Assembly (NCBI RefSeq): GCF_011170125.1
Contig: NZ_BLLN01000002.1
Span: 1,211,501 to 1,275,500 of the forward strand
DNA from: Streptomyces diastaticus subsp. diastaticus
GTDB taxonomy: Bacteria; Actinomycetota; Actinomycetes; Streptomycetales; Streptomycetaceae
Length of the DNA stretch: 64,000 bases
Direction: 5' to 3'
Below, in pieces: positions 25,273-35,647 of this stretch. The notes under the pieces are model-generated. The model was not told the origin of the DNA. It ran no database searches and saw only the letters and a program-made list of their open reading frames with translations. A program made the position numbers and the translations under genes. Each line of letters opens with the position of its first letter. Within the stretch, counting starts at the first letter, position 1.

Positions 25273-25443
25273 GCTGCCCCTCGGTCCGTTGCGTGCAAGC
25301 TGTTTACTCGCCAGTATCCCGGGTCGCCCGCTGTGCCGGGCAGCGAGGGAATCACCAATCAGACATGCGGATTTCATGGCCGCGCCACCGCGCGCCGGAT
25401 TGATCGGAGCACGCGCACGGCATATGCCGCGCCGGCGGAGCCG

Positions 25444-26922
25444 TCACCCGGGAGACGGGACGGCGCCCGTCCCGCCGCCGTTCCCCTCTTCCGCTCCCGC
25501 TCCCGGACCCGTCATCCACCGGTCGGGGTGTGCCGTGCGGCGGCTGGTGCGGGAGCGGTCGGCCTGCTCGCGGAGGAGCGCGGCCGCCTCGGTGGCGTCG
25601 CGGAGGTGGGCGGTGACCGTCTTGGATGCGCCGGTGTCGACGTGCAGGTCGGCGACGCCCTGGTGGCGCTGCCACGGCCCCTGTTCCAGCCGGACACTCT
25701 GCACCTTGGCGTGCGGGACGAGAGCGACGGTGCGGTGGAACAGGCCGTGCCGGGCGGCGAAGAGGCGGTCGGTGACCGCGAGGCCGTACCCCCGCCACCA
25801 GGCCGGTACGCACCAGGCCGCGCGGCCCGGCGGCGGGAGGAACTCCTCGGGCACCTCGGCGCCCGCGAGAACCCGCGAGATGATCTCCCGCGCCGTCGCG
25901 CGGTCGGCCACCGGCAGCAGCACCCCGTTCTGCGAACCGGCGACGTCCAGCTCCACGCGTACCCAGCCGAGCCGCCGCCACAGCCACGGCTCGACGACCC
26001 GTACCGTCTGCACCCGGCCGGGCGGCACCGTCTCGTGCGAGCGGTCGAGCAGCCCGTGGTCCAGCCGCAGCCCGTCGGGGGACTCACCGAGCGTCCAGTC
26101 GTACTCGCGGACGAAGCGCCCCGCGCTGGTGGCCCCGGCGGCGCCCAGCAGCGGGAGGCCGGCGGCCAGTACCGTCCACAGGTTGTGGGTGGCGAACCAG
26201 AGGAACCCCGGCACGATCAACGCGCCGACCAGCGACAGCCAGGTGGTCGCCGTCAGCAGCAGGGAGACGGCGAGCATACGCGGCGCCACCCGGACCAGTC
26301 GCCGTACCGGCGCCTCTCCGACCTCGCCCGCCGTCTCCGGGGCGAACCCGGCCGCGCGCGCCAGCAGTTCGGCCCGCAGGGCGCGCGCGTCCGGCTCACC
26401 GAGGTAGGCCAGTTCGTCCTTGCTGCTGGTGCCGATGACGTCCATCTTCAGCTTGGCCACCCCGAGGAAGCGGGCGAGCAGCGGCTGCGTCACGTCGACC
26501 GCCTGCAGCCGGTCGAGCCGGATGTGCGCGGTACGCCGGAACAGCACTCCCGTCCGGATGCGCAACTCCGTGTCGGTCACCGAGAAGTGGGTCACCCACC
26601 AGGAGAGGAAGCCGTACAGCGCGGCGGCCGGCAACAACACGCCGAGCCCTAGCAGCAAGGTGCTGGTCGCCAGATCACTGACATGCCGGTACGCGCTGCC
26701 CGGATCGTGCAGTGCCCACCCCGCCAGGAGCGCCACCGGCGCCCAGGCCCGCCGCAACGGCGTGACGGGGTGCAGACGACGCTCGCCGGAACCGGGCCGG
26801 CCGGCGGAGACGGGTGCCTGGCCGGAGGCGTCGCCCACGGGCCCGGCGGCGCGGGCCGGCCCGGTGCGCCGGGGCCCGTCCTCGGCGGCCTCGTCGTGGG
26901 GCGGGCCCGACGCCTCGTTCAC
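25444..26922 (-). CDS. PH-domain membrane protein (YdbT-like)
   Basis: 492-aa membrane protein with repeated bacterial PH (DUF304) units. A disordered N-terminus (~60 aa) precedes two helices. PH unit 1 has HFSVTDTELRIRTGVLFRRT and HIRLDRLQAVDVTQPLLARF; unit 2 has EYDWTLGESPDGLRLDHGLL and VPPGRVQTVRVVEP; unit 3 has YGLAVTDRLFAARHGLF and VPHAKVQSVRLEQGPWQRHQ. A helix pair lies between units. This matches YdbT/YdbS-type partners. Start GTG 26922 overlaps the stop of the upstream small PH gene (GTGA), so they are coupled. Role unknown; homologues in Bacillus contribute to resistance against membrane-active peptides. Confidence 0.85.
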   Translation of the reverse strand: MNEASGPPHDEAAEDGPRRTGPARAAGPVGDASGQAPVSAGRPGSGERRLHPVTPLRRAWAPVALLAGWALHDPGSAYRHVSDLATSTLLLGLGVLLPAAALYGFLSWWVTHFSVTDTELRIRTGVLFRRTAHIRLDRLQAVDVTQPLLARFLGVAKLKMDVIGTSSKDELAYLGEPDARALRAELLARAAGFAPETAGEVGEAPVRRLVRVAPRMLAVSLLLTATTWLSLVGALIVPGFLWFATHNLWTVLAAGLPLLGAAGATSAGRFVREYDWTLGESPDGLRLDHGLLDRSHETVPPGRVQTVRVVEPWLWRRLGWVRVELDVAGSQNGVLLPVADRATAREIISRVLAGAEVPEEFLPPPGRAAWCVPAWWRGYGLAVTDRLFAARHGLFHRTVALVPHAKVQSVRLEQGPWQRHQGVADLHVDTGASKTVTAHLRDATEAAALLREQADRSRTSRRTAHPDRWMTGPGAGAEEGNGGGTGAVPSPG

Positions 26923-27452
26923 AGGCCCGCCGAGCGGGCCTCGCCCAGTTCGGTGAGGCGGTCGCGGAGGCGTTCCGCCTCGGACGGGTGCAGGCCGGGG
27001 ATGCGGGCGTCGGTCGCGGCGGCCGCCGTGTGCAGCTGCACCCCGGCCAGGCCGAACCGGCGTTCCAGCGGGCCGGAGGTCACCTCGACCAGTTGCATCC
27101 GGCCGTACGGCACCACCGTCTGTTCGTGCCAGAGCACGCCCCGGCTGATCAGCAGGTCGTCGGCGCGCTCGGCGTACCGCCACGAGCGCCAGTTCCGGGC
27201 CAGCAGGGGCCAGCCCCACGGCAGGACCGAGAGGGGAACCAGCGCGAACAGGGCCCAGCCGGGACCGGCCAGCAGGCCGAGCGCCACCCCGGCCACCAGG
27301 GCGAGCCCCACCGACCAGGCGACCAGCAGCAGCCGGCGCATCACCAGCAGTCCCGGCGGCAGCGCGGTCCACGCCGGGTCGCCGCAGGGGCCCTCCGGTG
27401 CTGTGCCGCCGGCCGCCGCTCCGCCCGCCGCAGTCCCGCTCCCCGTCTCCAT
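26919..27452 (-). CDS. PH-domain protein (YdbS-like)
   Basis: 177-aa protein with two helices (residues ~38-80) followed by one bacterial PH unit: RYAERADDLLISRGVLWHEQ, VVPYGRMQLVEVTSGPLERR, GLAGVQLHTAAA. This is the YdbS arrangement. It is translationally coupled to the larger YdbT-like gene. The ATG at 27452 is close to the divergent NuoD-like gene, leaving only 31 nt to share for promoters. Confidence 0.85.
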   Translation of the reverse strand: METGSGTAAGGAAAGGTAPEGPCGDPAWTALPPGLLVMRRLLLVAWSVGLALVAGVALGLLAGPGWALFALVPLSVLPWGWPLLARNWRSWRYAERADDLLISRGVLWHEQTVVPYGRMQLVEVTSGPLERRFGLAGVQLHTAAAATDARIPGLHPSEAERLRDRLTELGEARSAGL

Positions 27453-27483
27453 GGCCCCAGCCTAGATGCGAGAGACTGACTCC

Positions 27484-28626
27484 ATGACGGAGACGATGAT
27501 CGGCATCGGCGGCGGCGCGGAGAGCACCGACATGGTGCTCAACATCGGCCCCCAGCACCCCTCCACCCATGGTGTGCTCAGGCTGCGCATCGTGCTCGAC
27601 GGGGAACGGGTCGTCTCGGCCGAACCGGTCGTCGGCTACATGCACCGGGGTGCCGAGAAACTCTTCGAGGCGCGTGACTACCGGCAGATCGTCATGCTCG
27701 CCAACCGCCACGACTGGCTGTCGGCTTTCTGCAACGAGCTGGGTGTGGTCATCGCGGTCGAGCGGATGCTCGGCATGGAGGTGCCCGAGCGGGCCGTCTG
27801 GCTGCGGACGCTGCTGGCCGAGCTGAACCGGGTGCTGAACCACCTGATGTTCCTCGGCTCGTACCCCCTCGAACTCGGCGGCATCACGCCGATGTTCCAC
27901 GCCTTCACCGAGCGCGAGGAGCTCCAGGCCGTCATGGAGGAACTCTCCGGCGGCCGGATGCACTACATGTTCAACCGGGTCGGTGGCCTCAAGGAGGACC
28001 TGCCGGCGGGCTGGCCCGGGCGTGCCCGTGCCGCCGTCGCCGGCGTCCGGGCCCGCATGGACGTCTTCGACCGGCTCGTCCTCGGCAACGAGATCTTCCG
28101 CGGCCGTACCCGGGGCATCGGAGTCCTCAGCCAGGAGCACGTCCACGCCTACGGGGTCAGCGGCCCCATCGCCCGTGCCTCCGGCGTCGACTTCGACCTG
28201 CGCCGCGACGAGCCCTACCTCGCCTACGGGGAGCTCGCCGACGTCCTGGAGGTCGTCACCCGGGAGGAGGGCGACTGCCTGGCCCGCTTCGAGTGCCTGC
28301 TGGAGCAGACCTACAACTCCCTCGACCTCGCCGACGCCTGCCTCGACCGGTACGCCGAGCTGCCGCCCGGCCCCGTCAACCAGCGGCTGCCCAAGGTGCT
28401 GAAGGCCCCCGAGGGCCACACCTACGCCTGGACCGAGAACCCGCTCGGCATCAACGGCTACTACCTGGTCAGCAAGGGGGAGAAGACGCCCTACCGGCTC
28501 AAGCTCCGTTCCGCCTCGTACAACAACATCCAGGCGCTGGCCGTCCTGTTGCCGGGCACCCTCGTCGCCGACATGGTCTCCATCCTGGGCTCGCTCTTCT
28601 TCGTGGTCGGGGACATCGACAAGTAG
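27484..28626 (+). CDS. nuoD2: NADH-quinone oxidoreductase subunit D-like protein (orphan NuoD2)
   Basis: 380-aa homologue of the 49-kDa complex I subunit. It contains [61 protein letters not shown], and at the C-terminus [39 protein letters not shown]. Length fits NuoD. No other nuo gene is nearby, so this is a paralogue outside the main operon. It still carries the quinone-site His and the Arg following HGVL. Start ATG 27484 was chosen (conserved MTETxxGIGGxxES); ATG 27466 is possible. It faces a MidA/NDUFAF7-type methyltransferase, whose human relative modifies this very subunit. Confidence 0.9.
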   Translation: MTETMIGIGGGAESTDMVLNIGPQHPSTHGVLRLRIVLDGERVVSAEPVVGYMHRGAEKLFEARDYRQIVMLANRHDWLSAFCNELGVVIAVERMLGMEVPERAVWLRTLLAELNRVLNHLMFLGSYPLELGGITPMFHAFTEREELQAVMEELSGGRMHYMFNRVGGLKEDLPAGWPGRARAAVAGVRARMDVFDRLVLGNEIFRGRTRGIGVLSQEHVHAYGVSGPIARASGVDFDLRRDEPYLAYGELADVLEVVTREEGDCLARFECLLEQTYNSLDLADACLDRYAELPPGPVNQRLPKVLKAPEGHTYAWTENPLGINGYYLVSKGEKTPYRLKLRSASYNNIQALAVLLPGTLVADMVSILGSLFFVVGDIDK

Positions 28627-28739
28627 GCGGGACAGGGCGCGCGGGAGACTCCGGGCCCGCCTCCACCACCGGACCGACGACCGCCGCGCGGCCCGTGCGG
28701 CCCGCCGTGCCCGGTCCAGCCACCGGGCCCGGAGCCGCC

Positions 28740-29831
28740 TCATCCGCCCCCGCCTCCCGGGTCGGTGCCGGGGGGCGGCGGTTCCGTGGTGCGCGGCGGC
28801 GGTTCCGAGCCGAGGGGCGGCAGTTCCGTGCCGACGGGACAGAGCAGCCAGCCGAAGTCGCCGAGGCCGCCGCGGGCCGTCAGCTCGGCCGCCTCACCGG
28901 CGCCGCTCAGCGCCCGGACGTACGCGGCCGGGTCGGTGGAGGCAAGCGAGAGCGGGGGGCGACCGCCGTGGACGCCGAGGCCCTGGAGGGCCTCGCGCTG
29001 GGTGAGCAGGGCGGGGCCGGGGCCGGCGGCGGCCCCGGGGGTGGCGGTGAACGCCGCCGCACAGGCGTCCAGGGCCACATGTGCGGTGAGGTCGCAGGAA
29101 CCGTCCGGCACCGGGCGGGTCTCGCGGCCCTCCCGGAAACCGGAGAGCGTCCCGAAGGGCGGCCGGGCCGCGCGCTCGTGGGCGTAGTCCACGGCCACGG
29201 CGACACCGCGGCGCACCGTCCCGGTGGCCGCGGCCCAGGCGGCGTCCCGAGGCGCGCCGATCTCCGCGCGCGTCCCGGGAGCGGCACCGGCCAGCGGCCA
29301 CCACCGCCGCAGCCAGTCCCGCTCCCCGGCCGACGGTTCGGGTCCCAGGCGCTCCGTGCCGTCCGGCGCGACCTCCACCAGGCGTACCCTCCCGTCGGGA
29401 GCGACCTCGGCGACCTCGGCGGGAACGTTGTCCAGCCACTCGTTGGCGAAGAGCAGCCCCGTCACGCCGTCGGGCGGGGCGGCCCGCCACTCGACCCGCG
29501 GGTCGAGGCCCCGCGGCCGGCCCACGGCCCGTTCCACCGCGACCACCCTGGTCCGGTCCGCCAGCTCCGGAGGCAACGCGCGAAGCACCCCGGCGCACAG
29601 CTCACCCCGGCCCGCGCCCATGTCGACGAAGGCCAGTTCCGGCGGTCCGCCGAGCGACCGGTCGACCGCGCCGAGCAGCCGGGTCACCGCCCGGGCGAAC
29701 AGCGCAGAGGCGTGCACCGACGTCCGGAAGTGCCCGGCCGGACCGGCCGCGCACCCGTAGAACCCGCCCGGCCCGTACAGCGCCTCTTCCGTCGCCGACC
29801 GCCACCCGCGCCACTCGTCCTCGCCCGTCAT
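28740..29831 (-). CDS. SAM-dependent methyltransferase, MidA/NDUFAF7 (DUF185) family
   Basis: 363-aa protein. Family landmarks: [20 protein letters not shown] near the N-terminus, the SAM-binding motif [38 protein letters not shown] and [20 protein letters not shown] then [17 protein letters not shown]7/MidA enzymes dimethylate an arginine of the NuoD/NDUFS2 subunit during complex I assembly. Here the gene is convergent with, and 113 nt from, a NuoD paralogue, which supports that role. The last ~25 residues are Pro/Gly-rich. A disordered tail is not part of the fold. Confidence 0.82.
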   Translation of the reverse strand: MTGEDEWRGWRSATEEALYGPGGFYGCAAGPAGHFRTSVHASALFARAVTRLLGAVDRSLGGPPELAFVDMGAGRGELCAGVLRALPPELADRTRVVAVERAVGRPRGLDPRVEWRAAPPDGVTGLLFANEWLDNVPAEVAEVAPDGRVRLVEVAPDGTERLGPEPSAGERDWLRRWWPLAGAAPGTRAEIGAPRDAAWAAATGTVRRGVAVAVDYAHERAARPPFGTLSGFREGRETRPVPDGSCDLTAHVALDACAAAFTATPGAAAGPGPALLTQREALQGLGVHGGRPPLSLASTDPAAYVRALSGAGEAAELTARGGLGDFGWLLCPVGTELPPLGSEPPPRTTEPPPPGTDPGGGGG

Positions 29832-30007
29832 CCGGCCAAGGCTAGAGACTCCCGCGGCCCACCCCGCCCGCGGTTCCGCTCCGGGGGCGGAAGGCGGGGA
29901 CGTGCGGCGTGGCCAGGGGGTGTGTGCGGCGGGCATCCACCTAGGGGAGTACGCCCGGCGGACACGGATCGGACCTCCGGTTGACCCGGGCGCTTCGGCG
30001 ACCTGCC

Positions 30008-30013
30008 TACGCT
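30008..30013 (+). promoter_or_regulatory. -10 hexamer TACGCT; leaderless start predicted
   Basis: TACGCT lies 7 nt before the GTG start at 30021, so transcription would begin at or next to the start codon. A TTGACC at 29981-29986 is present but 21 nt away, longer than ideal for a -35. Confidence 0.5.
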
Positions 30014-30020
30014 GGGTCAC

Positions 30021-31226
30021 GTGCAGCGTCTCTACGATCTCATCCGCCGACACCCCACGTGGGTCGACTGCTTCTGGGCCGTCGTCCTGCTCGGTGTCAG
30101 CTCGATGGAGCTGCTGCCGGCCGACCCGGACCACCCGCGACGGATTCCCCTCGTCCCGCACGCCGTGATCGTCGGTGTCTTCTGCGTGACGCTCGCGCTG
30201 CGCCGGAAGGCGCCCGAGCGGACGCTGCTCCTCGCCGTCGCCGGAGGCGTGGCCCAACTCGTGCTGAACGTGCCGGTGATCCCGGCCGACTTCGCGATGC
30301 TGGTGGTCATCCACACCGCCGCGGCGCACGGCGCGAAGTGGTCCTCGCGGCTGGCGCTCGCCGGCGGGCTGCTCGCGGCGCCGCTCGCCCAGGCCCGCTG
30401 GCCGCTGGAGAGCGGGGGTACGGCGGCCCGGCTGTTCTGGGCGGCCGTGATGACGGTGCCGTTCGTCCTCGCGTGGGTGCTGGGCGACTCGCTGCGCACC
30501 CGCCGGGCCTACTTCGCGCAGCTGGAGGAGCGGGCCGACCGGCTGGAGCGGGAACGCGAGGCGCAGGCCAAGATCGTCGTCGCCGCCGAGCGGGCCCGCA
30601 TCGCCCGGGAGCTGCACGACGTGGTCGCCCACAACGTCTCCGTCATGGTGGTCCAGGCCGACGGTGCCGCGTACGTCATCGACGCCGCCCCCGACCAGGC
30701 CAAGACCGCCCTGGAGACCATCTCCACCACCGGCCGGCAGGCGCTCGCCGAGATGCGACGGCTGCTCGGCGTGCTGCGCAGCGACGGCCAGCCGGACACC
30801 GGCGAGTACGTACCGCAGCCCGACGCCGACCAGCTCGGCGAGCTGATCGAGCAGGTTCGCGCCTCCGGGCTCACCGTCGACTACCGCGTCGAGGGCTCGC
30901 CCCGCCCCCTGCCCAGCGGCGTCGGCCTCACCGCCTACCGCATCGTCCAGGAAGCCCTGACCAACACCCGCAAGCACGCCGGTCCCGACGTGGGCGCCAG
31001 CGTCCGGCTCGTCTACTTCGACGACGGCGTCGGTGTCCTGGTCGAGGACGACGGCGCCGGAGCCCCCCGCGAGCTGTACGGGGAGGGCGGCGCCGACGGT
31101 CAGGGCCAGGGGCTGATCGGGATGCGGGAACGCGTCGGCATGGTCGGCGGCACGCTGGACGCGGGCCCGCGCCCGGGCGGCGGCTTCCGCATCAGCGTCC
31201 TGCTCCCGCTGAAACCGGCGGGGTGA
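30021..31226 (+). CDS. Sensor histidine kinase (NarL family)
   Basis: 401-aa kinase, start GTG 30021 with no Shine-Dalgarno. Four to five membrane helices fill residues 10-160. The HisKA_3 segment is [20 protein letters not shown] with the His in RELHDVV, then [14 protein letters not shown]. The ATPase domain has [24 protein letters not shown] and [16 protein letters not shown]. It pairs with the regulator 166 nt downstream. The stimulus cannot be predicted. Confidence 0.92.
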   Translation: MQRLYDLIRRHPTWVDCFWAVVLLGVSSMELLPADPDHPRRIPLVPHAVIVGVFCVTLALRRKAPERTLLLAVAGGVAQLVLNVPVIPADFAMLVVIHTAAAHGAKWSSRLALAGGLLAAPLAQARWPLESGGTAARLFWAAVMTVPFVLAWVLGDSLRTRRAYFAQLEERADRLEREREAQAKIVVAAERARIARELHDVVAHNVSVMVVQADGAAYVIDAAPDQAKTALETISTTGRQALAEMRRLLGVLRSDGQPDTGEYVPQPDADQLGELIEQVRASGLTVDYRVEGSPRPLPSGVGLTAYRIVQEALTNTRKHAGPDVGASVRLVYFDDGVGVLVEDDGAGAPRELYGEGGADGQGQGLIGMRERVGMVGGTLDAGPRPGGGFRISVLLPLKPAG

Positions 31227-31392
31227 CATCCTCGGCGGACCGCCCGGACGAGCGGCCCCCGCCCGCGAGGCCGCCCCTCGCCGGCACCGGGAAGGACCGG
31301 TCCCGGCCTGGCTCCGCCAGGCACCGTCCCGGAAGTACGGCGCGGGACAGCAGTACGACGCAGGACCCGAACAGGACAGGGAAGGGATTCGC

Positions 31393-32082
31393 ATGGCGCC
31401 GATCCGCGTGATGCTCGTGGACGACCAGACGCTTCTGCGCACCGGCTTCCGCATGGTGCTCACGGCCCAGCCGGACATGGAGGTGGTCGGGGAGGCGAGC
31501 GACGGCGCCGAGGCGATCGAGGTGCTGCGGTCCACCGCCGTCGACGTGGTGCTGATGGACGTGCGGATGCCGCGCCTGGACGGGGTGGAGGCCACCCGGC
31601 GGATCTGCGCCGCCGAGAACCCGCCGAAGGTGCTGATCCTGACCACCTTCGACCTGGACGAGTACGCCTTCACCGGCCTCCGGGCCGGTGCCAGCGGGTT
31701 CATGCTCAAGGACGTTCCTCCTTCCGAACTGCTCACCGCGATCCGTTCCGTGCACAGCGGTGACGCCGTGGTCGCGCCGTCGACCACGCGCCGCCTCCTC
31801 GACCGGTTCGCGCCGATGCTCCCCGACGCGGCCGCCGCCCCCCGGCACGCCGGACTGGACCGGCTCACCGGCCGGGAGCGCGAGGTGATGATCCTCGTCG
31901 CCCAGGGCCTCTCCAACGGCGAGATCGCCGCCCACCTCGTCCTCTCCGAGGCCACCGTCAAGACCCACGTCGGCCGCATCCTCACCAAGCTCGGTCTGCG
32001 CGACCGCGTCCAGGTCGTCGTCCTCGCCTACGAGACGGGCCTGGTCCGCGCCGGCTCCGGGGGGAGCGGACCCGCCCGCTGA
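31393..32082 (+). CDS. Response regulator (NarL/FixJ family)
   Basis: 229-aa regulator. The receiver has [11 protein letters not shown], phospho-acceptor Asp in [25 protein letters not shown] and Lys in [10 protein letters not shown]. The LuxR HTH at 160-220 reads [50 protein letters not shown]. It is the partner of the upstream kinase. Its end abuts a terminator shared with the convergent aldolase gene. Confidence 0.93.
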   Translation: MAPIRVMLVDDQTLLRTGFRMVLTAQPDMEVVGEASDGAEAIEVLRSTAVDVVLMDVRMPRLDGVEATRRICAAENPPKVLILTTFDLDEYAFTGLRAGASGFMLKDVPPSELLTAIRSVHSGDAVVAPSTTRRLLDRFAPMLPDAAAAPRHAGLDRLTGREREVMILVAQGLSNGEIAAHLVLSEATVKTHVGRILTKLGLRDRVQVVVLAYETGLVRAGSGGSGPAR

Positions 32083-32111
32083 GGCGGCGGCCTGCTCACC
32101 CGGCCGCCGCC
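32083..32111. terminator. Shared terminator overlapping the aldolase 3' end
   Basis: GGCGGCGGCC / GGCCGCCGCC, 10-bp perfect stem with a 9-nt loop. One arm lies in the 13-nt gap and the other within the last codons of the convergent aldolase gene. Confidence 0.65.
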
Positions 32112-33334
32112 ACCCGCCGGGCGAACGTCTCGGCGGCCTCGGCGACCTCCGTGGGCGTCCACGCCAGTCCCGGCCCCGCCACCGTCACCTCGGCCACCGA
32201 GACGCCGGGCGCGTCCCCCGGCATCCAGCGGCGGAACAGAGCCGTGCCCGTCTCCTCGGCCAGCTCCGTGACGGCCGCGTCCAGCACCTGGGCCTCGTAG
32301 GGCAGCCAGACCTGGAACTGGTGCGTGTGGACCGGGCGCGGGTGGATCCGGAACCAGGGTGCCCCGGCCGCCGCGAACCCCTCGCCGATCGCCTCGGCGA
32401 CCTCTCGGGCCTTGGCCACGTACGAGGGGAGCAGCGGCAGGACCGTCTCCAGGCCGTGCAGGGCCGCGAGGGCGGTGGGGAACTGCTGGAAGAGCTGGCC
32501 CCCGTACCGGTGGCGCCAGACCCTGGCCTCGTCCACCAGGTCGGCCGGGCCCGCCAGGGCGGCGCCGCCGATGCCCTCCAGCGACTTGTAGAAGGAGACG
32601 TAGACACTGTCGGCGAGGGAGGCGATCTCCGGCAGGGCCCGGCCGAAGTGTGCGGCGCACTCCCAGAGCCGGGCGCCGTCCAGGTGCACCACGGCGTCCC
32701 GCTCGCGGGCGGCGGCCACCACCTCCGTCAGCTCCGCCCAGTCCGGCAGGACGAAACCGGCGTCCCGCAGCGGCAGCTCCAGCATGAGGGTGCCGAACGG
32801 CTCGGGGAACTCCGCGACCTCGGCGGCCGTGGGCAGCCGGCGCTCACGCGTCGGGTGGACCGTGCGCAGCCCGCTCACCGCGCCCAGCGCGCCGCCCTCG
32901 TGCACCTCGGGATGGGAGAGCGGGTGGAGCGCCACCGTGTGGTTGCCCGAGCGCCCTGCCCAGCAGCGCAGGGCGACCTGCTGCGCCATCGTCCCGGTGG
33001 GGAAGAAGGCGGCCGCCTCGGTGCCGAGCACGTCGGCCACCCGGTCCTCCAGGGCCTCGACCACGCCGTTGCCGTACACGTCCACCGGCTCCGCGAGGTC
33101 GTGGACGGAGGCGGCCTGCGTGGAGAGTGCGGCGAGGCGCTCCTGAAGGGTGGCGTCCGTGCTGTGGCGCGCGAGCACCCGCTCCGCACTCCGCAGGGCC
33201 GCCGCGCGGCGGGCGTGCGGGTCATCCCCGCCGGGTCCTTCGCCCCGTGGCCTCTCCTCCGGGGGCCGGGCCGTGTCCGCGGTCGGCTCCGCCGGGTCCG
33301 TCACCGTCTGTCGGTCCCGCTCGTTCTCGTTCAT
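32096..33334 (-). CDS. Threonine aldolase / beta-eliminating lyase family PLP enzyme
   Basis: 412-aa fold-type I PLP enzyme. The family pattern is visible: VDVYGNGVVEALEDRVADVL, AAFFPTGTMAQQVALRCWAG, VVHLDGARLWECAAHFGR, and the PLP lysine in VYVSFYKSLEGIGGAAL. A ~50-residue charged N-terminus precedes the catalytic domain and is not part of the family core. The likely reaction is retro-aldol cleavage of L-threonine or a 3-hydroxy amino acid. A substrate switch is possible because HLDGAR is kept but flanking residues differ from E. coli LtaE. Confidence 0.85.
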   Translation of the reverse strand: MNENERDRQTVTDPAEPTADTARPPEERPRGEGPGGDDPHARRAAALRSAERVLARHSTDATLQERLAALSTQAASVHDLAEPVDVYGNGVVEALEDRVADVLGTEAAAFFPTGTMAQQVALRCWAGRSGNHTVALHPLSHPEVHEGGALGAVSGLRTVHPTRERRLPTAAEVAEFPEPFGTLMLELPLRDAGFVLPDWAELTEVVAAARERDAVVHLDGARLWECAAHFGRALPEIASLADSVYVSFYKSLEGIGGAALAGPADLVDEARVWRHRYGGQLFQQFPTALAALHGLETVLPLLPSYVAKAREVAEAIGEGFAAAGAPWFRIHPRPVHTHQFQVWLPYEAQVLDAAVTELAEETGTALFRRWMPGDAPGVSVAEVTVAGPGLAWTPTEVAEAAETFARRVAAAG

Positions 33335-33535
33335 GCCCCGATGATGTCCCAGCCGTCCAGCAGCGTGGCCGGTGCTTCGGCTACGGCTGCGGAGGCGTCA
33401 ACTCCGGTTCTCTGCCGAGGTGCCCGCCACGCCGACGCGGCTTGCGGAAAGATCAAACGGAAGGACTCGGTCCGCCAGTCGTACGAATATGCACAGCCTG
33501 TGGACAACCCCGGGACCGGCCCGAACGGGCCGCGT

Positions 33536-33541
33536 TAGCAT
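33536..33541 (+). promoter_or_regulatory. -10 hexamer TAGCAT for the cofactor operon
   Basis: TAGCAT matches the vegetative -10 consensus and lies 52 nt before the GTG start at 33594. It overlaps an ATG at 33540, arguing against that ATG as the start. Confidence 0.4.
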
Positions 33542-33593
33542 GACGGAAATCGTCCGGTACCCCCAGCGGACTGGAACGGAAGGCCCCAGCCGA

Positions 33594-34613
33594 GTGAACA
33601 CACCCTCCCTGCCCGACCCGCACGCCCGCCCCGCCCGCCTCACCGTCGGTGTGGTCGGCGCGGGTCGCGTCGGCCCCGCTCTGGCCGCGGCGCTCCAGCT
33701 CGCCGGGCACCGCCCCGTCGCCGTCTCCGGGGTCTCCGACGCCTCCCGGCGCCGCGCCGACGCCCTGCTGCCCGGCGTCCCCCTGGTCACCCCCGCCGAG
33801 GTGCTGGCCGCCGCGGACCTCGTCCTGCTCACCGTCCCCGACGACGCCCTGCCCGAGCTGGTCGAGGGGCTCGCCGCCACCGGCGCCGTCCGCCCGGGCC
33901 AGTTGCTGGTGCACACCTCCGGCCGGTACGGCGTCGGCGTGCTCGGCCCCGCCCGCCGGGCGGGGGCGCTGCCGCTCGCCCTGCACCCCGCGATGACCTT
34001 CACCGGAACCGCCGTCGACGTGCAGCGCCTGGCCGGCTGCTCCTTCGGCGTCACCGCCCCCGAGGAACTGCGGCTGGCCGCCGAGGCCCTGGTCATCGAG
34101 ATGGGCGGCGAGCCGGAATGGATCGCCGAGGAGGCCCGCCCCCTCTACCACGCGGCCCTCGCGCTCGGCGCCAACCACCTGGTCACCCTGGTCGCCGAGG
34201 CCATGGAACTGCTGGGCGAGGCCGGTGTCGGCGCCCCCGACCGGATGCTCGGCCCGCTCCTCGGCGCCGCCCTGGACAACGCCCTGCGCTCCGGCGGCGC
34301 CGCCCTCACCGGCCCGGTCGCCCGCGGCGACGCCGGCACGGTCGCGGCCCACGTCGAGCAGTTGCGCGCGCACGCCCCGCGTACCGTCCCCGGGTACCTC
34401 GCGATGGCCCGCGCCACCGCCGACCGCGCCCTCGACCAGGGCCTGCTCAAGCCCGATCTCGCTGCTGCCCTCCTCGCGGTGCTCGCCGACCGTGCCGAGG
34501 ACTCCGTACCCGGCCGGGCATCCGGCACCCCCACCGACGACGACCACCCCGACGACGACCACCCCGACGACGAGCGCCCCGACGGCGAGGGCCAGGACGG
34601 AACGGACCGATGA
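33594..34613 (+). CDS. Rossmann-fold/DUF2520 oxidoreductase, ketopantoate-reductase-like
   Basis: 339-aa protein. The N-terminal Rossmann fold is [19 protein letters not shown], followed by [20 protein letters not shown] and HPAMTFTG. The helical DUF2520 domain has [34 protein letters not shown] and [20 protein letters not shown]. The last ~35 residues are an acidic Asp/His repeat ([12 protein letters not shown]). Its stop overlaps panC by ATGA. The fold resembles ketopantoate reductase, the pantothenate-pathway step before PanC, so it may be PanE-like (inference). Start GTG 33594 lacks a strong Shine-Dalgarno. Confidence 0.8.
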   Translation: MNTPSLPDPHARPARLTVGVVGAGRVGPALAAALQLAGHRPVAVSGVSDASRRRADALLPGVPLVTPAEVLAAADLVLLTVPDDALPELVEGLAATGAVRPGQLLVHTSGRYGVGVLGPARRAGALPLALHPAMTFTGTAVDVQRLAGCSFGVTAPEELRLAAEALVIEMGGEPEWIAEEARPLYHAALALGANHLVTLVAEAMELLGEAGVGAPDRMLGPLLGAALDNALRSGGAALTGPVARGDAGTVAAHVEQLRAHAPRTVPGYLAMARATADRALDQGLLKPDLAAALLAVLADRAEDSVPGRASGTPTDDDHPDDDHPDDERPDGEGQDGTDR

Positions 34614-35647
34614 CCGACCCCACCCCGCCCGCGCCCACCGGCACCCCGGGCGTCACCCTCGTGCGCACCGCCGCCGAACTGCGCGCGGCGCCGCTCCCCG
34701 GACGGCGGGCCGTGGTCATGACGATGGGCGCGCTCCACGAGGGCCACGCCCAGCTCGTCCGCGCCGCCCGCGAGCTGGCGGGCCCGGACGGGCAGGTCGT
34801 CGTCACCGTCTTCGTCAACCCGCTCCAGTTCGGCGCGGGGGAGGACCTCGACCGCTATCCGCGCACCCTCGACGCCGACCTGGCGACCGCCCGCGCGGCC
34901 GGCGCCGACCTGGTCTTCGCCCCCTCCGTCGACGAGGTCTACCCGGGCGGCGAACCCCAGGTCAGGATCACCGCGGGCGCCATGGGCGGCCTGCTGGAGG
35001 GCGCCACCCGGCCCGGCCACTTCGACGGCATGCTCACCGTCGTCGCCAAGCTCCTCCACCTCACCCGGCCCGACCTCGCCCTCTACGGCCAGAAGGACGC
35101 CCAGCAGCTCGCGCTGATCCGCCGCATGGTCAAGGACCTCGACTTCGGCGTCGAGATCGTCGCCGTCCCCACCGTCCGCGAGGACGACGGCCTGGCCCGC
35201 TCCAGCCGGAACCGCTACCTGAGTCCGGCCGAGCGCCGCACCGCCCTCGCCCTCTCGCGCGCCCTGTTCGCCGGACGCGACCGGCTCGGTGCCCAGGAGG
35301 CCCTGCGCGAGCGCGCCGACGCCGCCGGCGGTGACGCCGCCCGCGCCGGGGCGCTCGACGCGCTCGGCGAGTCCCGGCTCGCCGCCGACGCCCATGCCCT
35401 GGCCCACGCCCGGCTGCCCGGCCCCGCCGCCGTCCGCGAGTCCGCCCGCGCGGTGCTGGAGGAGGCGGGCCGCGCCGAGCCGCCGCTCGTCCTCGACTAC
35501 CTCGCCCTCGTCGACCCGGCCACCTTCACCGAGATCACCGAGGACCACGAGGGGGAGGCCCTCCTCGCCGTCGCCGCCAAAGCCGGCGCCACCCGCCTCA
35601 TCGACAACATCCCCCTCCACTTCGCACCGCACGGAGCCGCCTCGTGA
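34610..35647 (+). CDS. panC: Pantothenate synthetase
   Basis: 345-aa enzyme that ligates pantoate and beta-alanine with ATP, the last step to pantothenate. Motifs: [20 protein letters not shown] (HIGH-type), [57 protein letters not shown], and [14 protein letters not shown] (KMSKS-like). Slightly longer than the E. coli enzyme, with extra length near residue 230-260. It is coupled by ATGA to the DUF2520 gene and by GTGA to nadB. Confidence 0.96.
   Translation: MTDPTPPAPTGTPGVTLVRTAAELRAAPLPGRRAVVMTMGALHEGHAQLVRAARELAGPDGQVVVTVFVNPLQFGAGEDLDRYPRTLDADLATARAAGADLVFAPSVDEVYPGGEPQVRITAGAMGGLLEGATRPGHFDGMLTVVAKLLHLTRPDLALYGQKDAQQLALIRRMVKDLDFGVEIVAVPTVREDDGLARSSRNRYLSPAERRTALALSRALFAGRDRLGAQEALRERADAAGGDAARAGALDALGESRLAADAHALAHARLPGPAAVRESARAVLEEAGRAEPPLVLDYLALVDPATFTEITEDHEGEALLAVAAKAGATRLIDNIPLHFAPHGAAS

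Noticed and set aside
28740..31988. A 1082-codon leftward frame spanning the two-component genes
   Set aside because: Only the part 28740-29831 carries methyltransferase motifs; the rest is antisense to the kinase and regulator genes.
33540..33593. ATG 33540 as start of the DUF2520 gene
   Set aside because: It overlaps the probable -10 TAGCAT, and the extra residues are not expected in the family.
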